Shown here in pieces: positions 1 to 6,931 of a stretch of DNA of 64,000 nt (position 1 is the stretch's first letter; the number at the start of each line of letters is the position of its first letter). A program made the translations under genes and the position numbers. The stretch lies in assembly GCA_016706365.1 (NCBI GenBank), contig JADJJU010000001.1:124001-188000 (forward strand), written 5' to 3'. Under the pieces are notes generated by a model. It did no database searches, had not been told where the DNA came from, and saw only the letters and a program-made list of their open reading frames with translations. This stretch comes from Saprospiraceae bacterium. Its GTDB lineage: Bacteria; Bacteroidota; Bacteroidia; Chitinophagales; Saprospiraceae.

Positions 1-276
1 CCGGAGTTTGTTACCGGAAGCACGCGCATGAAAGCCGGAACAGCACAAAAAATGGTATTGAACATGATCACTACCGCTACCATGATTTCACTGGGATATG
101 TCAAAGACAATAAAATGGTGGACATGCAGATGAGCAATCAAAAACTCAAAGAGCGGGGAGCTTTGATTATAGCGAATCAGCTTAATATTGATTTTGACAA
201 AGCGAAAGAATTGTTGCTGAAATATGGGTCGGTAAGGGCGGCTTTGGAGTCGGGAATTATGAATTATGAATGTTGA
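1..276 (+). CDS. murQ: N-acetylmuramic acid 6-phosphate etherase, C-terminal part
   Basis: The 3' end of a gene cut by the window edge; the first codon seen is the first base of the window and the frame stays open to a TGA at 274-276. MurQ cleaves the D-lactyl ether of MurNAc-6-phosphate to give GlcNAc-6-phosphate in cytoplasmic recycling of peptidoglycan amino sugars. The visible 91 residues start with the family signature TGSTRMKAGTAQK, followed by the helical C-terminal region (QMSNQKLKERG and the final helix KAKELLLKYGSVRAAL). About two thirds of the usual 270-300 residues lies upstream, so the isomerase-type SIS fold and the catalytic Glu are not visible. The last few residues after about GSVRAAL run into repeat sequence (NYEC), so the natural C-terminus may have been extended by the neighbouring repeats. 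Confidence 0.93.
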   Translation, partial: PEFVTGSTRMKAGTAQKMVLNMITTATMISLGYVKDNKMVDMQMSNQKLKERGALIIANQLNIDFDKAKELLLKYGSVRAALESGIMNYEC

Positions 277-388
277 ATTATGAATGAAACAGCCAGGATC
301 GTGAATAGTGAATAGTGAATAGTGAATAAAAACAGCTAGATAGCAGCCGTCAATTACACAATATCTGAGTTCAGCGCTGCGATGTAGG

Positions 389-406
389 GACGCAATACAT
401 TGCGTC
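389..406. repeat. Mini-palindrome 1 (8-bp arms, 2-nt loop)
   Basis: GACGCAAT-AC-ATTGCGTC, a perfect hairpin with an AC loop, preceded by TGTAGG and followed by TTCTCTCTACA so that the outer TGTAG/CTACA can also pair. It belongs to a group of similar 16-18-bp palindromes in this window (569, 691, 20284, 20351). There is no T-run, so it is unlikely to be a terminator. Confidence 0.7.
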
Positions 407-568
407 TTCTCTCTACACAAACCGCCCGTTAGGAATTATAAATGTTGAGTGTTGAATGTTGAATTATGAATGCAACAGCAGGGAGGAGGAATGGTGAATC
501 GTGAATAGAAACAGCCTGATAGCAGCCGTCAATTCACACAATTATCAGGTGAAAAGTTGCAATTAGGG

Positions 569-584
569 GCGAATTGCAATTCGC
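569..584. repeat. Mini-palindrome 2 (perfect 16-bp palindrome)
   Basis: GCGAATTGCAATTCGC, fully self-complementary, in the context ATTAGGG before it and TGCAG after it. The flank resembles that of the palindrome at 389 (TGTAGGGA), which suggests related elements that diverged in the arms but kept pairing. Confidence 0.7.
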
Positions 585-690
585 TGCAGACACAAGACAA
601 ACAACCTTAGTGTGTGATGAATGATGTGTTTAACAGCCTGTTCCTCCCCGTCTATTCACACGACATCTGATTCAGGGCTGTAATGTAGGA

Positions 691-706
691 GCAAATAAAT
701 ATTTGC
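691..706. repeat. Mini-palindrome 3 (7-bp arms, AA loop)
   Basis: GCAAATA-AA-TATTTGC preceded by AATGTAGGA, again close to the TGTAGG flank seen at palindrome 1. Arms differ from the other copies while the pairing is intact. Confidence 0.65.
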
Positions 707-916
707 CCTTCATTTTAAGAAATCATTTCAGCCTTCAGGCTTTTCCGGCTGTTTGCCAATAGCAAAGGGCTATAAGCTAACAGCGGATGTTCAGGCTGTT
801 CTGCCAAAAGCCGGGAGCCAAAAGCTAGAAGCGGCTGTTCCACTCAGCACACAAAAATCATTTTCAAAAATAACATGGAACTATCCGGAATCCGTGTATG
901 TTTGCACTCTTGAATT

Positions 917-1285
917 GGGGTTGAATGGAATCGACAGGTTGGTATATCTGTTGAGTAAGCATGCCGGAGCATGATGGGACACTCCGTTATCAAATGACTA
1001 TCAAACCATAATCGGCGAATCTAATTACGCCTTGGCTGCTTAATTCTAGGAATTATAGCGCCTTTATGCAACTTGCTTGACGCCTGATATAAAGCGATGT
1101 TGCATATCATAAAAACGCAGGCTGGCCGGAGAGGATGACTTTAATTGAAGGCGAGACACCAAAGTCTAAGGAATAGAAGGTTTGTTTTGGACCAAATCTT
1201 TTCCCGACAATTTAACCAAAAACTAAGCATGTAGAAGGCTCCGCAGTGCTTTCTCTGGACGGGGGTTCGACTCCCCCCAGCTCCA
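917..1285 (+). ncRNA. ssrA: tmRNA (transfer-messenger RNA)
   Basis: The 5' end GGGGTTG (917-923) pairs with CAGCTCC at 1278-1284, allowing two wobble pairs, to form the acceptor stem; A1285 is the discriminator base and the CCA end is not fully encoded (CAA follows). The T arm is GGGGG-TTCGACT-CCCCC. The conserved 5' tRNA-like segment GGAATCGACAGGTTGG is present. The tag reading frame near 1014-1042 ends GESNYALAA followed by TAA, very close to the GETNYALAA/GENNYALAA tags of Bacteroidota. The 369-nt length is normal. The RNA rescues stalled ribosomes with SmpB and tags products for proteolysis. A terminator follows six bases downstream. Confidence 0.95.
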
Positions 1286-1586
1286 CAAAAAGACACAACT
1301 TAATGTTGTGTCTTTTTTTATGGAATACAAGTCATCCCATCCAGATATCCAACTATACTTACATACTTTAATGTGATAATGGTTCGACAGGCGAGGCAAA
1401 GCTTAATACTGAACCATCTGTCTTCACTATTTATCCTTTATAATCCAAATTCAATTTATTGTTGCCTTGCTTTGCTCGCCTTCGCGGGTAATGCTTTTCA
1501 ATTCCTTTATGAGCTCCAGATATAATAGTTATGAGATGTCATCTTGATGAACAGCTAGCATTACCTCGCGATCCCCCAGCTCCACC
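1274..1586. mobile_element. 300-bp segment bounded by copies of the tmRNA 3' end (possible remnant element)
   Basis: CCCCCAGCTCCAC occurs inside the tmRNA at 1274-1286 and again at 1574-1586, exactly 300 bp apart. The distal copy continues CA, so it carries an encoded CCA that the functional copy lacks. The segment holds no gene. It does contain nested inverted repeats: GCGAGGCAAAGC (1391-1402) against GCTTTGCTCGC (1469-1479), and CGCGGGTAATGC (1483-1494) against GCATTACCTCGCG (1558-1570), each with a one-base bulge. tmRNA genes are well-known integration sites, so the repeats may be attL/attR-like. No integrase is present in the window, so this stays an inference. Confidence 0.4.
1291..1319 (+). 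terminator. Intrinsic terminator of ssrA
   Basis: AGACACAAC-TTAAT-GTTGTGTCT, a 9-bp perfect stem directly followed by a T-run. It lies just after the tmRNA 3' end. Its stem and T-rich tail closely resemble the hairpins at 1596 and 2505. Confidence 0.88.
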
Positions 1587-1595
1587 AGAATCAAA

Positions 1596-1629
1596 GAGAT
1601 ACATCGAAAGATGTGTCTCTTTTTTTTTA
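1596..1629 (+). terminator. Second terminator, after the duplicated tmRNA end
   Basis: AGAGATACATC-GAAA-GATGTGTCTCT, an 11-bp stem (one wobble) with a GAAA tetraloop and a run of T. It follows the partial tmRNA 3' end at 1574-1586 by ten bases, the same arrangement as the true ssrA terminator. Confidence 0.8.
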
Positions 1630-1884
1630 ATCAATCACCAAGTCCGAAAAAACACTCATTATTGAATTTTAGTCAATGTTTGTAATTAAACATGTTACAT
1701 AAATTTTAAAAATCCATCTTTATGATATATCTTTATTTATCAAGTTGACTCCAGTGAAATATTTTCACCACAAATCAACTTTATATTTTTTCATCTCGCT
1801 TGTTTTTGAGTTCAAATCCAATCGCTTGACTGTTCCCAGTAGAACAGCGGTTCAATTTTTACCGAACTTTCTAACAAAAAACTA
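1630..1884. other. AT-rich gene-free stretch upstream of the orphan secreted protein
   Basis: About 255 bases with no gene or RNA that I can recognise. It presumably holds the promoter of the gene at 1885. I see no clear TTG/TAnnTTTG pair in it. Confidence 0.4.
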
Positions 1885-2460
1885 ATGAAAATCACTTCCA
1901 AACTACTTCCTTCTACCCGCACGTTCTGCATATCAATGTTGATATTTGTATTTGCCATAAGGGCGGGCTATTCTCAAAACTCAGAGAATAATTCTTACGT
2001 CGGCGCAATCAAGGCTGATGTAGAGACAGTTATGAAAGCATCAAAATCCCTTGAAAAGTATCTTACTACTGATAAAATTAATAAAAATAGAATTGACTAT
2101 TTTACCTGGGTAATAGTTGAATTTGGTTCTGTTTCAGAAGCAAACTCTATATGGAATAGATTGCGAGCCAACACTCAACAGCATTTTAAGAGTAACAATA
2201 AAGCAAATATAGGCGGAAATGAACTGAAAGAATTCTATCTGGAAATCTCAGGAATCATTAGAAAAATTGAATCTTCAGGAACGATTCCTGGTCCCACATT
2301 TTGCTATGACAAATATGTGGAGGATAATTATTTGGCACTGGCAGAATCAATTCTGGCAGGTTCAGCTTTAGGGGGTATTGCAGATGGAGTTGAGGTGCAT
2401 ATTGTTGCATGGGAAAAAGCAAACGCAAATTTCGAAAAATGTATGGAAGTAAATTACTGA
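1885..2460 (+). CDS. Secreted protein of unknown function (191 aa)
   Basis: I do not recognise the family. The N-terminus has the form of a signal peptide: basic start MKITSKLLPSTR, a hydrophobic stretch FCISMLIFVFAIRAG, and likely cleavage near GYSQ-NSE around residue 31. The mature part (about 160 residues) looks alpha-helical and charged, with two cysteines (FCYDKYVED and EKCMEV). The segment ESILAGSALGGIADGVEVHI could form a short amphipathic or membrane-contacting helix. It stands alone, between the duplicated tmRNA end and the toxin-antitoxin pair, and is followed by its own terminator. Its position beside ssrA fits accessory DNA, but no function can be assigned. Confidence 0.7.
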   Translation: MKITSKLLPSTRTFCISMLIFVFAIRAGYSQNSENNSYVGAIKADVETVMKASKSLEKYLTTDKINKNRIDYFTWVIVEFGSVSEANSIWNRLRANTQQHFKSNNKANIGGNELKEFYLEISGIIRKIESSGTIPGPTFCYDKYVEDNYLALAESILAGSALGGIADGVEVHIVAWEKANANFEKCMEVNY

Positions 2461-2504
2461 TATCAAAAGGTAATTACAATAGAATTTTTATATCAATAAA
2501 ACTG

Positions 2505-2538
2505 AGAGATGCAACGGATATGTTGTGTCTCTTTTTTA
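2505..2538 (+). terminator. Terminator after the orphan secreted gene
   Basis: AGAGATGCAAC-GGATAT-GTTGTGTCTCT, an 11-bp stem with two wobble pairs and a T-run. The 3' arm GTTGTGTCT is identical to that of the ssrA terminator at 1291, making this the third related hairpin in 1.3 kb. Confidence 0.85.
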
Positions 2539-2561
2539 TTTAAAATACTTTGAAGAAAAAA

Positions 2562-2903
2562 TTAATATCTCCAGATATCATCAAAGCCCTGTTTGACAAG
2601 TTGTAACTGACTCTTATCTACATAGCCAATCTTGCTGATCAAACGATCCTTGGTGATCGATCGAATATGAAATGTAAGTATCTCTGAAACATCAATCAAT
2701 CCATTCACGGCTGGGGGCATTAATACTACGTTGCCTCTAAAGTTTTTAACTTTTGTAGTAAGAGGGCAACAAATTACCATGTTCAGGTGTGAATTGGCAA
2801 GGTTACCGCTCACTATTATTACGGGCCTTAGTCCTGCCTGCTCATTTCCTTTTACAGGATTGAGATCAGCATACCAAATCTCACCTTGCTTTACAGCTTT
2901 CAT
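2562..2903 (-). CDS. MazF/PemK-family endoribonuclease toxin
   Basis: 113 residues, the normal length for a PemK/MazF toxin, which cleaves mRNA at short sequence motifs. The N-terminal strand GEIWYADLNPVKGNEQAGLRP carries the family signature G(D/E)(I/V)(W/Y)xxxxxPxxGxEQxGxRP with the basic residue after the Gly loop. PVIIVSG and the strand VICCPLTTK, with the conserved T of the active site, follow; ILTFHIRSITKDRL provides the C-terminal half. The start overlaps the last four bases of the upstream antitoxin gene (ATGA at 2900-2903), the usual translational coupling. The C-terminus DDIWRY is slightly short but complete. Cognate with the ribbon-helix-helix protein at 2900-3136. Confidence 0.93.
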   Translation of the reverse strand: MKAVKQGEIWYADLNPVKGNEQAGLRPVIIVSGNLANSHLNMVICCPLTTKVKNFRGNVVLMPPAVNGLIDVSEILTFHIRSITKDRLISKIGYVDKSQLQLVKQGFDDIWRY

Positions 2904-3136
2904 TTGTCTTCTAATTGTTGGAGATAATCCTCCATTCCTTCTTCTGCGATTTCGAGTAAATCTGTATCATCCGCCATTTGCTTGTAGGATTTCACATATT
3001 CAGCACGATTTAGGTGATCCAAATATAGGCGTAGTGCCCTTTCTATAAGCTTGTTTTTAGGAGTTGAAAGTTTTTTGGATTTCTCATCTAACAATTGCAA
3101 TAAGCTGTCAGGTAGTGTACTAGTGAAAGTTGCCAT
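2900..3136 (-). CDS. Ribbon-helix-helix antitoxin of the MazF-type pair
   Basis: 78 residues. The N-terminus TFTSTLPDSLLQLLDEKSKKLSTPKNKLIERALRLYLD has the pattern of a ribbon-helix-helix (CopG/MetJ-like) DNA-binding domain: one beta strand followed by two helices. The acidic C-terminal tail (MADDTDLLEIAEEGMEDYLQQLEDK) would be the toxin-binding segment. It is the first gene of the pair. A well-formed promoter lies 22 bases upstream and overlaps an AT-rich imperfect palindrome, which suggests repression by the antitoxin or its complex with the toxin; this is inference from family behaviour. Confidence 0.9.
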   Translation of the reverse strand: MATFTSTLPDSLLQLLDEKSKKLSTPKNKLIERALRLYLDHLNRAEYVKSYKQMADDTDLLEIAEEGMEDYLQQLEDK

Positions 3137-3157
3137 CAGATGTTTATTTATAATTTA

Positions 3158-3188
3158 CAAATATAATTCATATTTATAAATGTTACAA
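3158..3188 (-). promoter_or_regulatory. Promoter of the toxin-antitoxin pair
   Basis: On the minus strand TTG (3188-3186), a 20-base spacer and TATATTTG (3165-3158), matching the Bacteroidota primary sigma consensus TTG-N19/21-TAnnTTTG. The antitoxin start codon is at 3136. The spacer and -7 box lie in the imperfect palindrome AAATATGAATTATATTT, a possible operator. Confidence 0.65.
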
Positions 3189-3371
3189 CACCCATCAATG
3201 ACGCTAAGCATTTAATTTAGCAGACTACGAAATCATCTAAGAACATTTTCTATACTTAGCTTATATAGATTCTATATGATGTAAATCACTTTGAAAACCA
3301 ACAATTATCACCCCCTCCTGAGACTCCCCTGTCAATCCCTCTCCCCATATTTGTACAAAAAACAGTTAATC

Positions 3372-3956
3372 ATGTCAAAACTAGACCTCAGCAAAACTTT
3401 CAAGGCATACTATTCCGCAAAAAATAAACCCGAAATCATCGACATAGAAAAAGCCCAATTTTTATCCATCGAAGGCAAAGGAGACCCATCTGAGAAAGCT
3501 TATTCAGACAAACTTCAGGCATTGTACGCCACTGCCTATACCATTAAATTTATGAACAAGGCGCTGGATCAGGATTTTATTGTAGCCAAACTGGAAGGCC
3601 TCTGGAGATTCGATGAAGAAAAGTACAAAAATATAGGAATTTCGGAGGCTCCAAAACAGGTGCCCCGAAGCGAATGGGATTATCGCATGATGATCCGTAT
3701 GCCGGATTTTGTTACACAAGATCAGGTTACTGCTGCGATCAAAAAAGTAGTGGAAACCAAGCAAATCACATTAGCTGCGGATATCACTTTATTTGTAATG
3801 CACGAAGGAAAATGTGTTCAGATGATGCACTCCGGTCCTTTCAATACAGAACCGGAAACCCTTCTTATCATGAAGACTTTCATGGATGCGCATGGATTTC
3901 AAAGGAACGGTCATCAATTTAACCCTGATTTCAACACACCCAACACTCAATTTTGA
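3372..3956 (+). CDS. GyrI-like small-molecule-binding domain protein
   Basis: 194 residues when started at the ATG of MSKLDLSKTFKAYY; an in-frame ATG 81 bases upstream would add a poor, Pro/Leu-rich leader not seen in relatives, so I chose the inner start. The sequence matches the stand-alone GyrI-like family (SHV fold) found in many bacteria: an opening IDIEKAQFLSIEGKGDPS, followed by YATAYTIKF, LEGLWRF, EWDYRMMIRMPDFV and a C-terminal HEGKCVQMMHSGPFNTEP. Such proteins bind small, often cationic or aromatic molecules and some have weak hydrolase activity. There is no DNA-binding domain, so this is not a transcription regulator by itself. It is a single-gene unit. Confidence 0.82.
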   Translation: MSKLDLSKTFKAYYSAKNKPEIIDIEKAQFLSIEGKGDPSEKAYSDKLQALYATAYTIKFMNKALDQDFIVAKLEGLWRFDEEKYKNIGISEAPKQVPRSEWDYRMMIRMPDFVTQDQVTAAIKKVVETKQITLAADITLFVMHEGKCVQMMHSGPFNTEPETLLIMKTFMDAHGFQRNGHQFNPDFNTPNTQF

Positions 3957-4124
3957 TGAAGTTTGAATAGTGAATCACGAAATTGCTAATGAAATGTTTT
4001 GAAATGCAAAATTAAAAAGCAAAATGGCTGAACCCTGAAAGTGAAAACTTCAGAAATGTCAAATGCAGAAGATGAAATGCATTGAATTTTAAATGCAAAT
4101 AAGGTTGAATGTCGAAATTATAAT

Positions 4125-4853
4125 TCAGTAGCAAATAGATGATATTAGAAAAGCAATGACTTCAAATAGTCTTGTCAATTGCCATGTAAATACAAAAAAA
4201 AACAAAAAAAAAAAAAAAGGCAGGCTAAGCACGTATTGATCTGCACGGTATTCATTCTTAATATTGGAAGTTTGATACAAAATAGAACCTGAGGCTAAAA
4301 CTATCATTCCTACGCTGAACCAAAGACCCAGGTTGAATCCGAATAAAATTCCAGCGGTTATGAGTCCTAAGGCGATGAAAGAGCCTACTGTAATTATAGT
4401 TCGTAAAAATGAGAAGTCCTTCTTCGTCAATAAAGCAACAGCAGTTAATCCGGTAAATAGAGAAACCGTGAGAAGTGCTGCCTGGTAAATAATACTACCC
4501 GCTCCATCTGAATAGTACATCGCAATAAATATCAGAGGCACAAAAATGAAGGCTTCTGCAATGATGAAAAGCAGCATTGCCAGATATTGTTTGTTGCGAT
4601 CTACTGCATTTCGAGCCATATTCTGTGCGAAATTCGTGATAAACATAAATCCTCCTAAAAGTAATAGCCAGGTCCAACCACTGGCGATGGACAATGCAAC
4701 CTCCACTATAAAAGGAGTATTTAAAAAGATAGTTTCCACAATTATAAAGGCCAAAACCGCCAGGGCAATATGGGCATATGTCTTTCTGAAAAAAGTAGCC
4801 TGTTCTTCCTTAGTCAGAGATGAGACTGGTATTTGCTCGATTTGCTCTTCCAT
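4125..4853 (-). CDS. Bax inhibitor-1/YccA family membrane protein
   Basis: 242 residues with about seven hydrophobic helices, as expected of the TMBIM/BI-1 family of pH-sensitive calcium-leak channels. The N-terminal cytoplasmic part (TKEEQATFFRKTYAHIALAV) contains the FxxKTYxxI family signature, and helix 6/7 is joined by ASGSILYQTSNIKNEYRADQY, whose NxxYxxD pattern fits the family. The C-terminal end is odd: after VLSLP the frame runs through a T15-G-T9 tract (A-runs on the plus strand at 4194-4202 and 4204-4218) giving FFFFLFFF and then a tail FTWQLTRLFEVIAFLISSICY. A length error in the homopolymers would change the last 25-30 residues, so the true C-terminus is uncertain. Confidence 0.88.
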   Translation of the reverse strand: MEEQIEQIPVSSLTKEEQATFFRKTYAHIALAVLAFIIVETIFLNTPFIVEVALSIASGWTWLLLLGGFMFITNFAQNMARNAVDRNKQYLAMLLFIIAEAFIFVPLIFIAMYYSDGAGSIIYQAALLTVSLFTGLTAVALLTKKDFSFLRTIITVGSFIALGLITAGILFGFNLGLWFSVGMIVLASGSILYQTSNIKNEYRADQYVLSLPFFFFLFFFVFTWQLTRLFEVIAFLISSICY

Positions 4854-5025
4854 TTAAATAAGAATTTGCGGGTTATAAATGAGTATCGTAAAATTAATAA
4901 ATATTACAATATTTTTAAATATTCCAAAATAATTAAAGTTGGTGACCTATTTGTTGATGTAAAAATTTCGTCCCATCTAAGTTTGAGTATTCCAAAATCT
5001 TCCATATCTTAAGTAATGAACCCAA

Positions 5026-5033
5026 TATCTTTG
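5026..5033 (+). promoter_or_regulatory. Candidate -7 box of the metal-chaperone gene
   Basis: TATCTTTG fits TAnnTTTG and lies 18 bases before the ATG at 5051. I find no TTG at the right distance upstream, so the assignment is weak. Confidence 0.35.
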
Positions 5034-5050
5034 CCCAATAAAAAACAATC

Positions 5051-5269
5051 ATGACACAACAATTTGAAATTACAGGAATGACTTGCAGTCATTGCGTAGC
5101 AAGAGTTAAAAAAGAAATAGAAAATCTGGAAACAGTAGAAAAAGCAGAAATTAGACTTGATTCCCCGCAAGCAACTATTACGTTGAAGGACAATATCAAT
5201 ATTGAAGAATTGCAGGCTGCAGTCCGTAATGCCGGTGATTACGAAATTCACGAAATTGCTAAAATGTAA
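5051..5269 (+). CDS. CopZ-like heavy-metal-associated (HMA) domain protein
   Basis: 72 residues forming one HMA domain with the beta-alpha-beta-beta-alpha-beta pattern. The metal-binding loop GMTCSHCVARV (Cys at about 12 and 15) is intact. Soluble proteins of this size carry Cu(I), sometimes other soft metals, to P-type ATPases or sensors in the cytoplasm. No copper ATPase or Cu regulator is next to it, so the partner is unknown. The following gene starts 26 bases after its stop and may be co-transcribed. Confidence 0.93.
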   Translation: MTQQFEITGMTCSHCVARVKKEIENLETVEKAEIRLDSPQATITLKDNINIEELQAAVRNAGDYEIHEIAKM

Positions 5270-5294
5270 AAACTCAGAGTTTGGTCATCTCTAC

Positions 5295-5672
5295 ATGAAA
5301 ATTCAATCAATTCCTGAGCTCTACGAGCATTTACCGGAACATGAATTAATCATGGTCGAGGTACTGCGTCAACTTATAAAAGAACAATTACCTGACTATT
5401 GCAAAGAGAAAATCTCCTACAATGTTCCATTCTTTTACGGCAAAAAAGGAATTTGCATTATTTGGCCGGCGGCTATTCCACGAGGAGGTGTAAAGTCTGG
5501 TGTATTACTGGGGTTCTGGCAAGGTTATAAATTAATGGATACAAATCAGTATCTGACTCATGGCACTAACAAGAAAATATTCTACAAAATCTATCCATCT
5601 GCTGACTCAATAGACGCTCAAGCTATTCAAGATCTTCTCCACGAAGCCATTGAACTGGATAAAAAAAGCTGA
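5295..5672 (+). CDS. DUF1801 (YdhG-like) domain protein
   Basis: 125 residues from the ATG at 5295; a longer in-frame start at 5202 would lie inside the upstream HMA gene and is rejected. DUF1801 proteins are small alpha/beta folds of unknown biochemical role, frequent in Bacteroidota. Recognisable elements are the helical N-terminus (MIxVEVLRQLIKEQLPDYCKEKISYNVPFFYGKKGICIIWP), the central loop RGGVKSGVLLGFWQGYKL and the C-terminal helix. Frataxin-like iron-related roles have been suggested for some members. The nearby metal chaperone is only loosely suggestive. Confidence 0.8.
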   Translation: MKIQSIPELYEHLPEHELIMVEVLRQLIKEQLPDYCKEKISYNVPFFYGKKGICIIWPAAIPRGGVKSGVLLGFWQGYKLMDTNQYLTHGTNKKIFYKIYPSADSIDAQAIQDLLHEAIELDKKS

Positions 5673-5770
5673 GCTTTTCCCCTCAAGCAGTTATAACAAA
5701 TTCTCACATTTTTGTAATACTTCATCCCCTGATTTCATTCAATTTTGCAATGAAATAAAATGTATTTGTC

Positions 5771-5965
5771 ATGGCAAAGTATTCAAAAAATGCACAGGAT
5801 AAAATAGCTGAAGTAATGGAAGAATTCAAAGAAGGTAAATTGAAATCCGGCCCGGAAGGCAAAGGCGGTAAAGTGAAGAGCAGAAAACAAGCAATCGCGA
5901 TTGGTCTAAGTGAAGCCAGGAAAGAAGGTGTTAAAGTTCCCCGGAAAAAATCAAAGAGCGAATAA
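5771..5965 (+). CDS. Small lysine-rich protein (DUF6496-like)
   Basis: 64 residues, strongly basic, with a short helical N-terminal part (MAKYSKNAQDKIAEVMEEFKEGKLKSG) and a KVKSRKQAIAIGLSEARKEGVKVP core. This core, with R/K-QAIAIGLSEAR, is the hallmark of a family of small proteins found in many soil and freshwater bacteria beside stress genes. The role is unknown; nucleic-acid association is conceivable from charge only. Its stop codon abuts the start of the next gene (TAA at 5963-5965, ATG at 5966), so the two are almost certainly translated from one mRNA. Confidence 0.82.
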   Translation: MAKYSKNAQDKIAEVMEEFKEGKLKSGPEGKGGKVKSRKQAIAIGLSEARKEGVKVPRKKSKSE

Positions 5966-6838
5966 ATGCAAGACAGCAGCTCAAAGAAAAAAATCCATAA
6001 ACCACAATCCCAAGCTAAACAACCGGGATTGGAACATAAAATGGAGCCGAATCCTGATTTTGATAATGGCCGTCATTCGGGTATTAAATTGCTCCATAAA
6101 AAATGTGTCATCACTGGAGGTGATAGTGGGATTGGGCGCGCTGTAGCGGTGGCATTTGCAGCTGAAGGTGCGGAAGTAGCCATTTTGTATATGAAACATG
6201 AACAAAGAGATGCGGATGAAACAGTCAAATATATCAAGTCGCAATATGGACAAAAATGCATTTCTATACCAGTTGATATTTCAAAAGAAAAAAATTGCAT
6301 CAGGGCAATAGAGAAAATCACCAGAACATTTACTCAAATTGATGTTCTGGTAAACAATGCAGCTGTCCAATACCCCGAAAAGGATATCACCAAAATTACA
6401 GATAAACAGCTCAGAGAAACCTTTGAGGTCAATATCTTTTCCATGTTTTATCTGGTAAAAGCATCCCTACCGTTTATGAAGGAAGGAAGTGCAATCATCA
6501 ATACCACATCAGTCACCGCATATCGTGGAAGCGGTGGTCTTTTAGATTATAGCGCAACTAAAGGAGCAATAGTTTCTTTCACCAGAAGCCTCTCAGCAAA
6601 TTTGATGGATAAAAAAATCAGAGTGAATGGAGTCGCTCCGGGGCCTGTGTGGACTCCCCTGATTCCTTCAAGTTTTGATTCTAAAGAAGTATCCACTTTT
6701 GGCTCTGATTCCCCTATGGGCAGACCTGCACAACCTTATGAAATTGCTTCTGCATTTGTCTATCTGGCCAGCGAAGACGCCAGTTTTGTGTCAGGCCAAA
6801 TCATTCATGTCAATGGAGGCGAAATTGTGAATGGATAA
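5966..6838 (+). CDS. SDR family oxidoreductase, YhdF/YghA-type
   Basis: 290 residues: a roughly 45-residue hydrophilic N-terminal extension (KPQSQAKQPGLEHKMEPNPD) typical of the general-stress YhdF/YhxC/YghA group, then a classical short-chain dehydrogenase. The cofactor motif TGGDSGIGRA spans 50-59, NNAA is at 130-133, and the catalytic Ser182, Tyr195 (YSATK) and Lys199 are in place. PGPVWTPL and the C-terminal VSGQIIHVNGGEIVNG complete the fold. It probably uses NAD(P)H and reduces an aldehyde or ketone in the cytoplasm; the substrate is unknown. Coupled to the preceding basic protein without any spacer. Confidence 0.9.
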   Translation: MQDSSSKKKIHKPQSQAKQPGLEHKMEPNPDFDNGRHSGIKLLHKKCVITGGDSGIGRAVAVAFAAEGAEVAILYMKHEQRDADETVKYIKSQYGQKCISIPVDISKEKNCIRAIEKITRTFTQIDVLVNNAAVQYPEKDITKITDKQLRETFEVNIFSMFYLVKASLPFMKEGSAIINTTSVTAYRGSGGLLDYSATKGAIVSFTRSLSANLMDKKIRVNGVAPGPVWTPLIPSSFDSKEVSTFGSDSPMGRPAQPYEIASAFVYLASEDASFVSGQIIHVNGGEIVNG

Positions 6839-6931
6839 AATTGTGGCTCAGAATTGAAAGCTTTCTCAATTTCTCTTATGTTCATTTCGTTTTTTCCAGT
6901 AAATTGTTTTTGAAAATCAACGCAAAAGCAA

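Larger units (their letters stand above)
277..916. repeat. Gene-free mosaic of short degenerate repeats
   Basis: About 640 bases with no convincing gene. It is built of short modules: runs of GTGAATAGTGAATAGTGAAT near 300-327, GAATTATGAATGTTGAATTATGA-type words near 256-290 and 434-470, and several blocks that open with AACAGC. Two blocks (from about 332 and 511) share AACAGCnnGATAGCAGCCGTCAATT almost exactly. The three mini-palindromes listed separately sit inside such blocks. The stretch 725-850 is rich in GGCTGTT, AGCTA and AAGCT words. The same vocabulary recurs at 15744-16225. The open frames here are low-complexity by-products. Confidence 0.7.

Noticed and set aside
88..420. A 110-codon minus-strand frame over the murQ end
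   Set aside because: Antisense to murQ and made of repeat-derived residues (IHYSLFTIHDP).
753..974. A 73-codon frame overlapping the start of the tmRNA
   Set aside because: It lies in low-complexity repeat sequence and runs into the ssrA 5' end; no protein-like features.
1378..1420. A tRNA-like element around GGTTCGACAGG
   Set aside because: A T-loop-like word and flanking ATGGTTC/GAACCAT pair exist, but no anticodon arm or proper acceptor.
1574..1586. A second tmRNA gene
   Set aside because: Only the last 13-15 bases match; no acceptor 5' half, tag frame or pseudoknots precede it.
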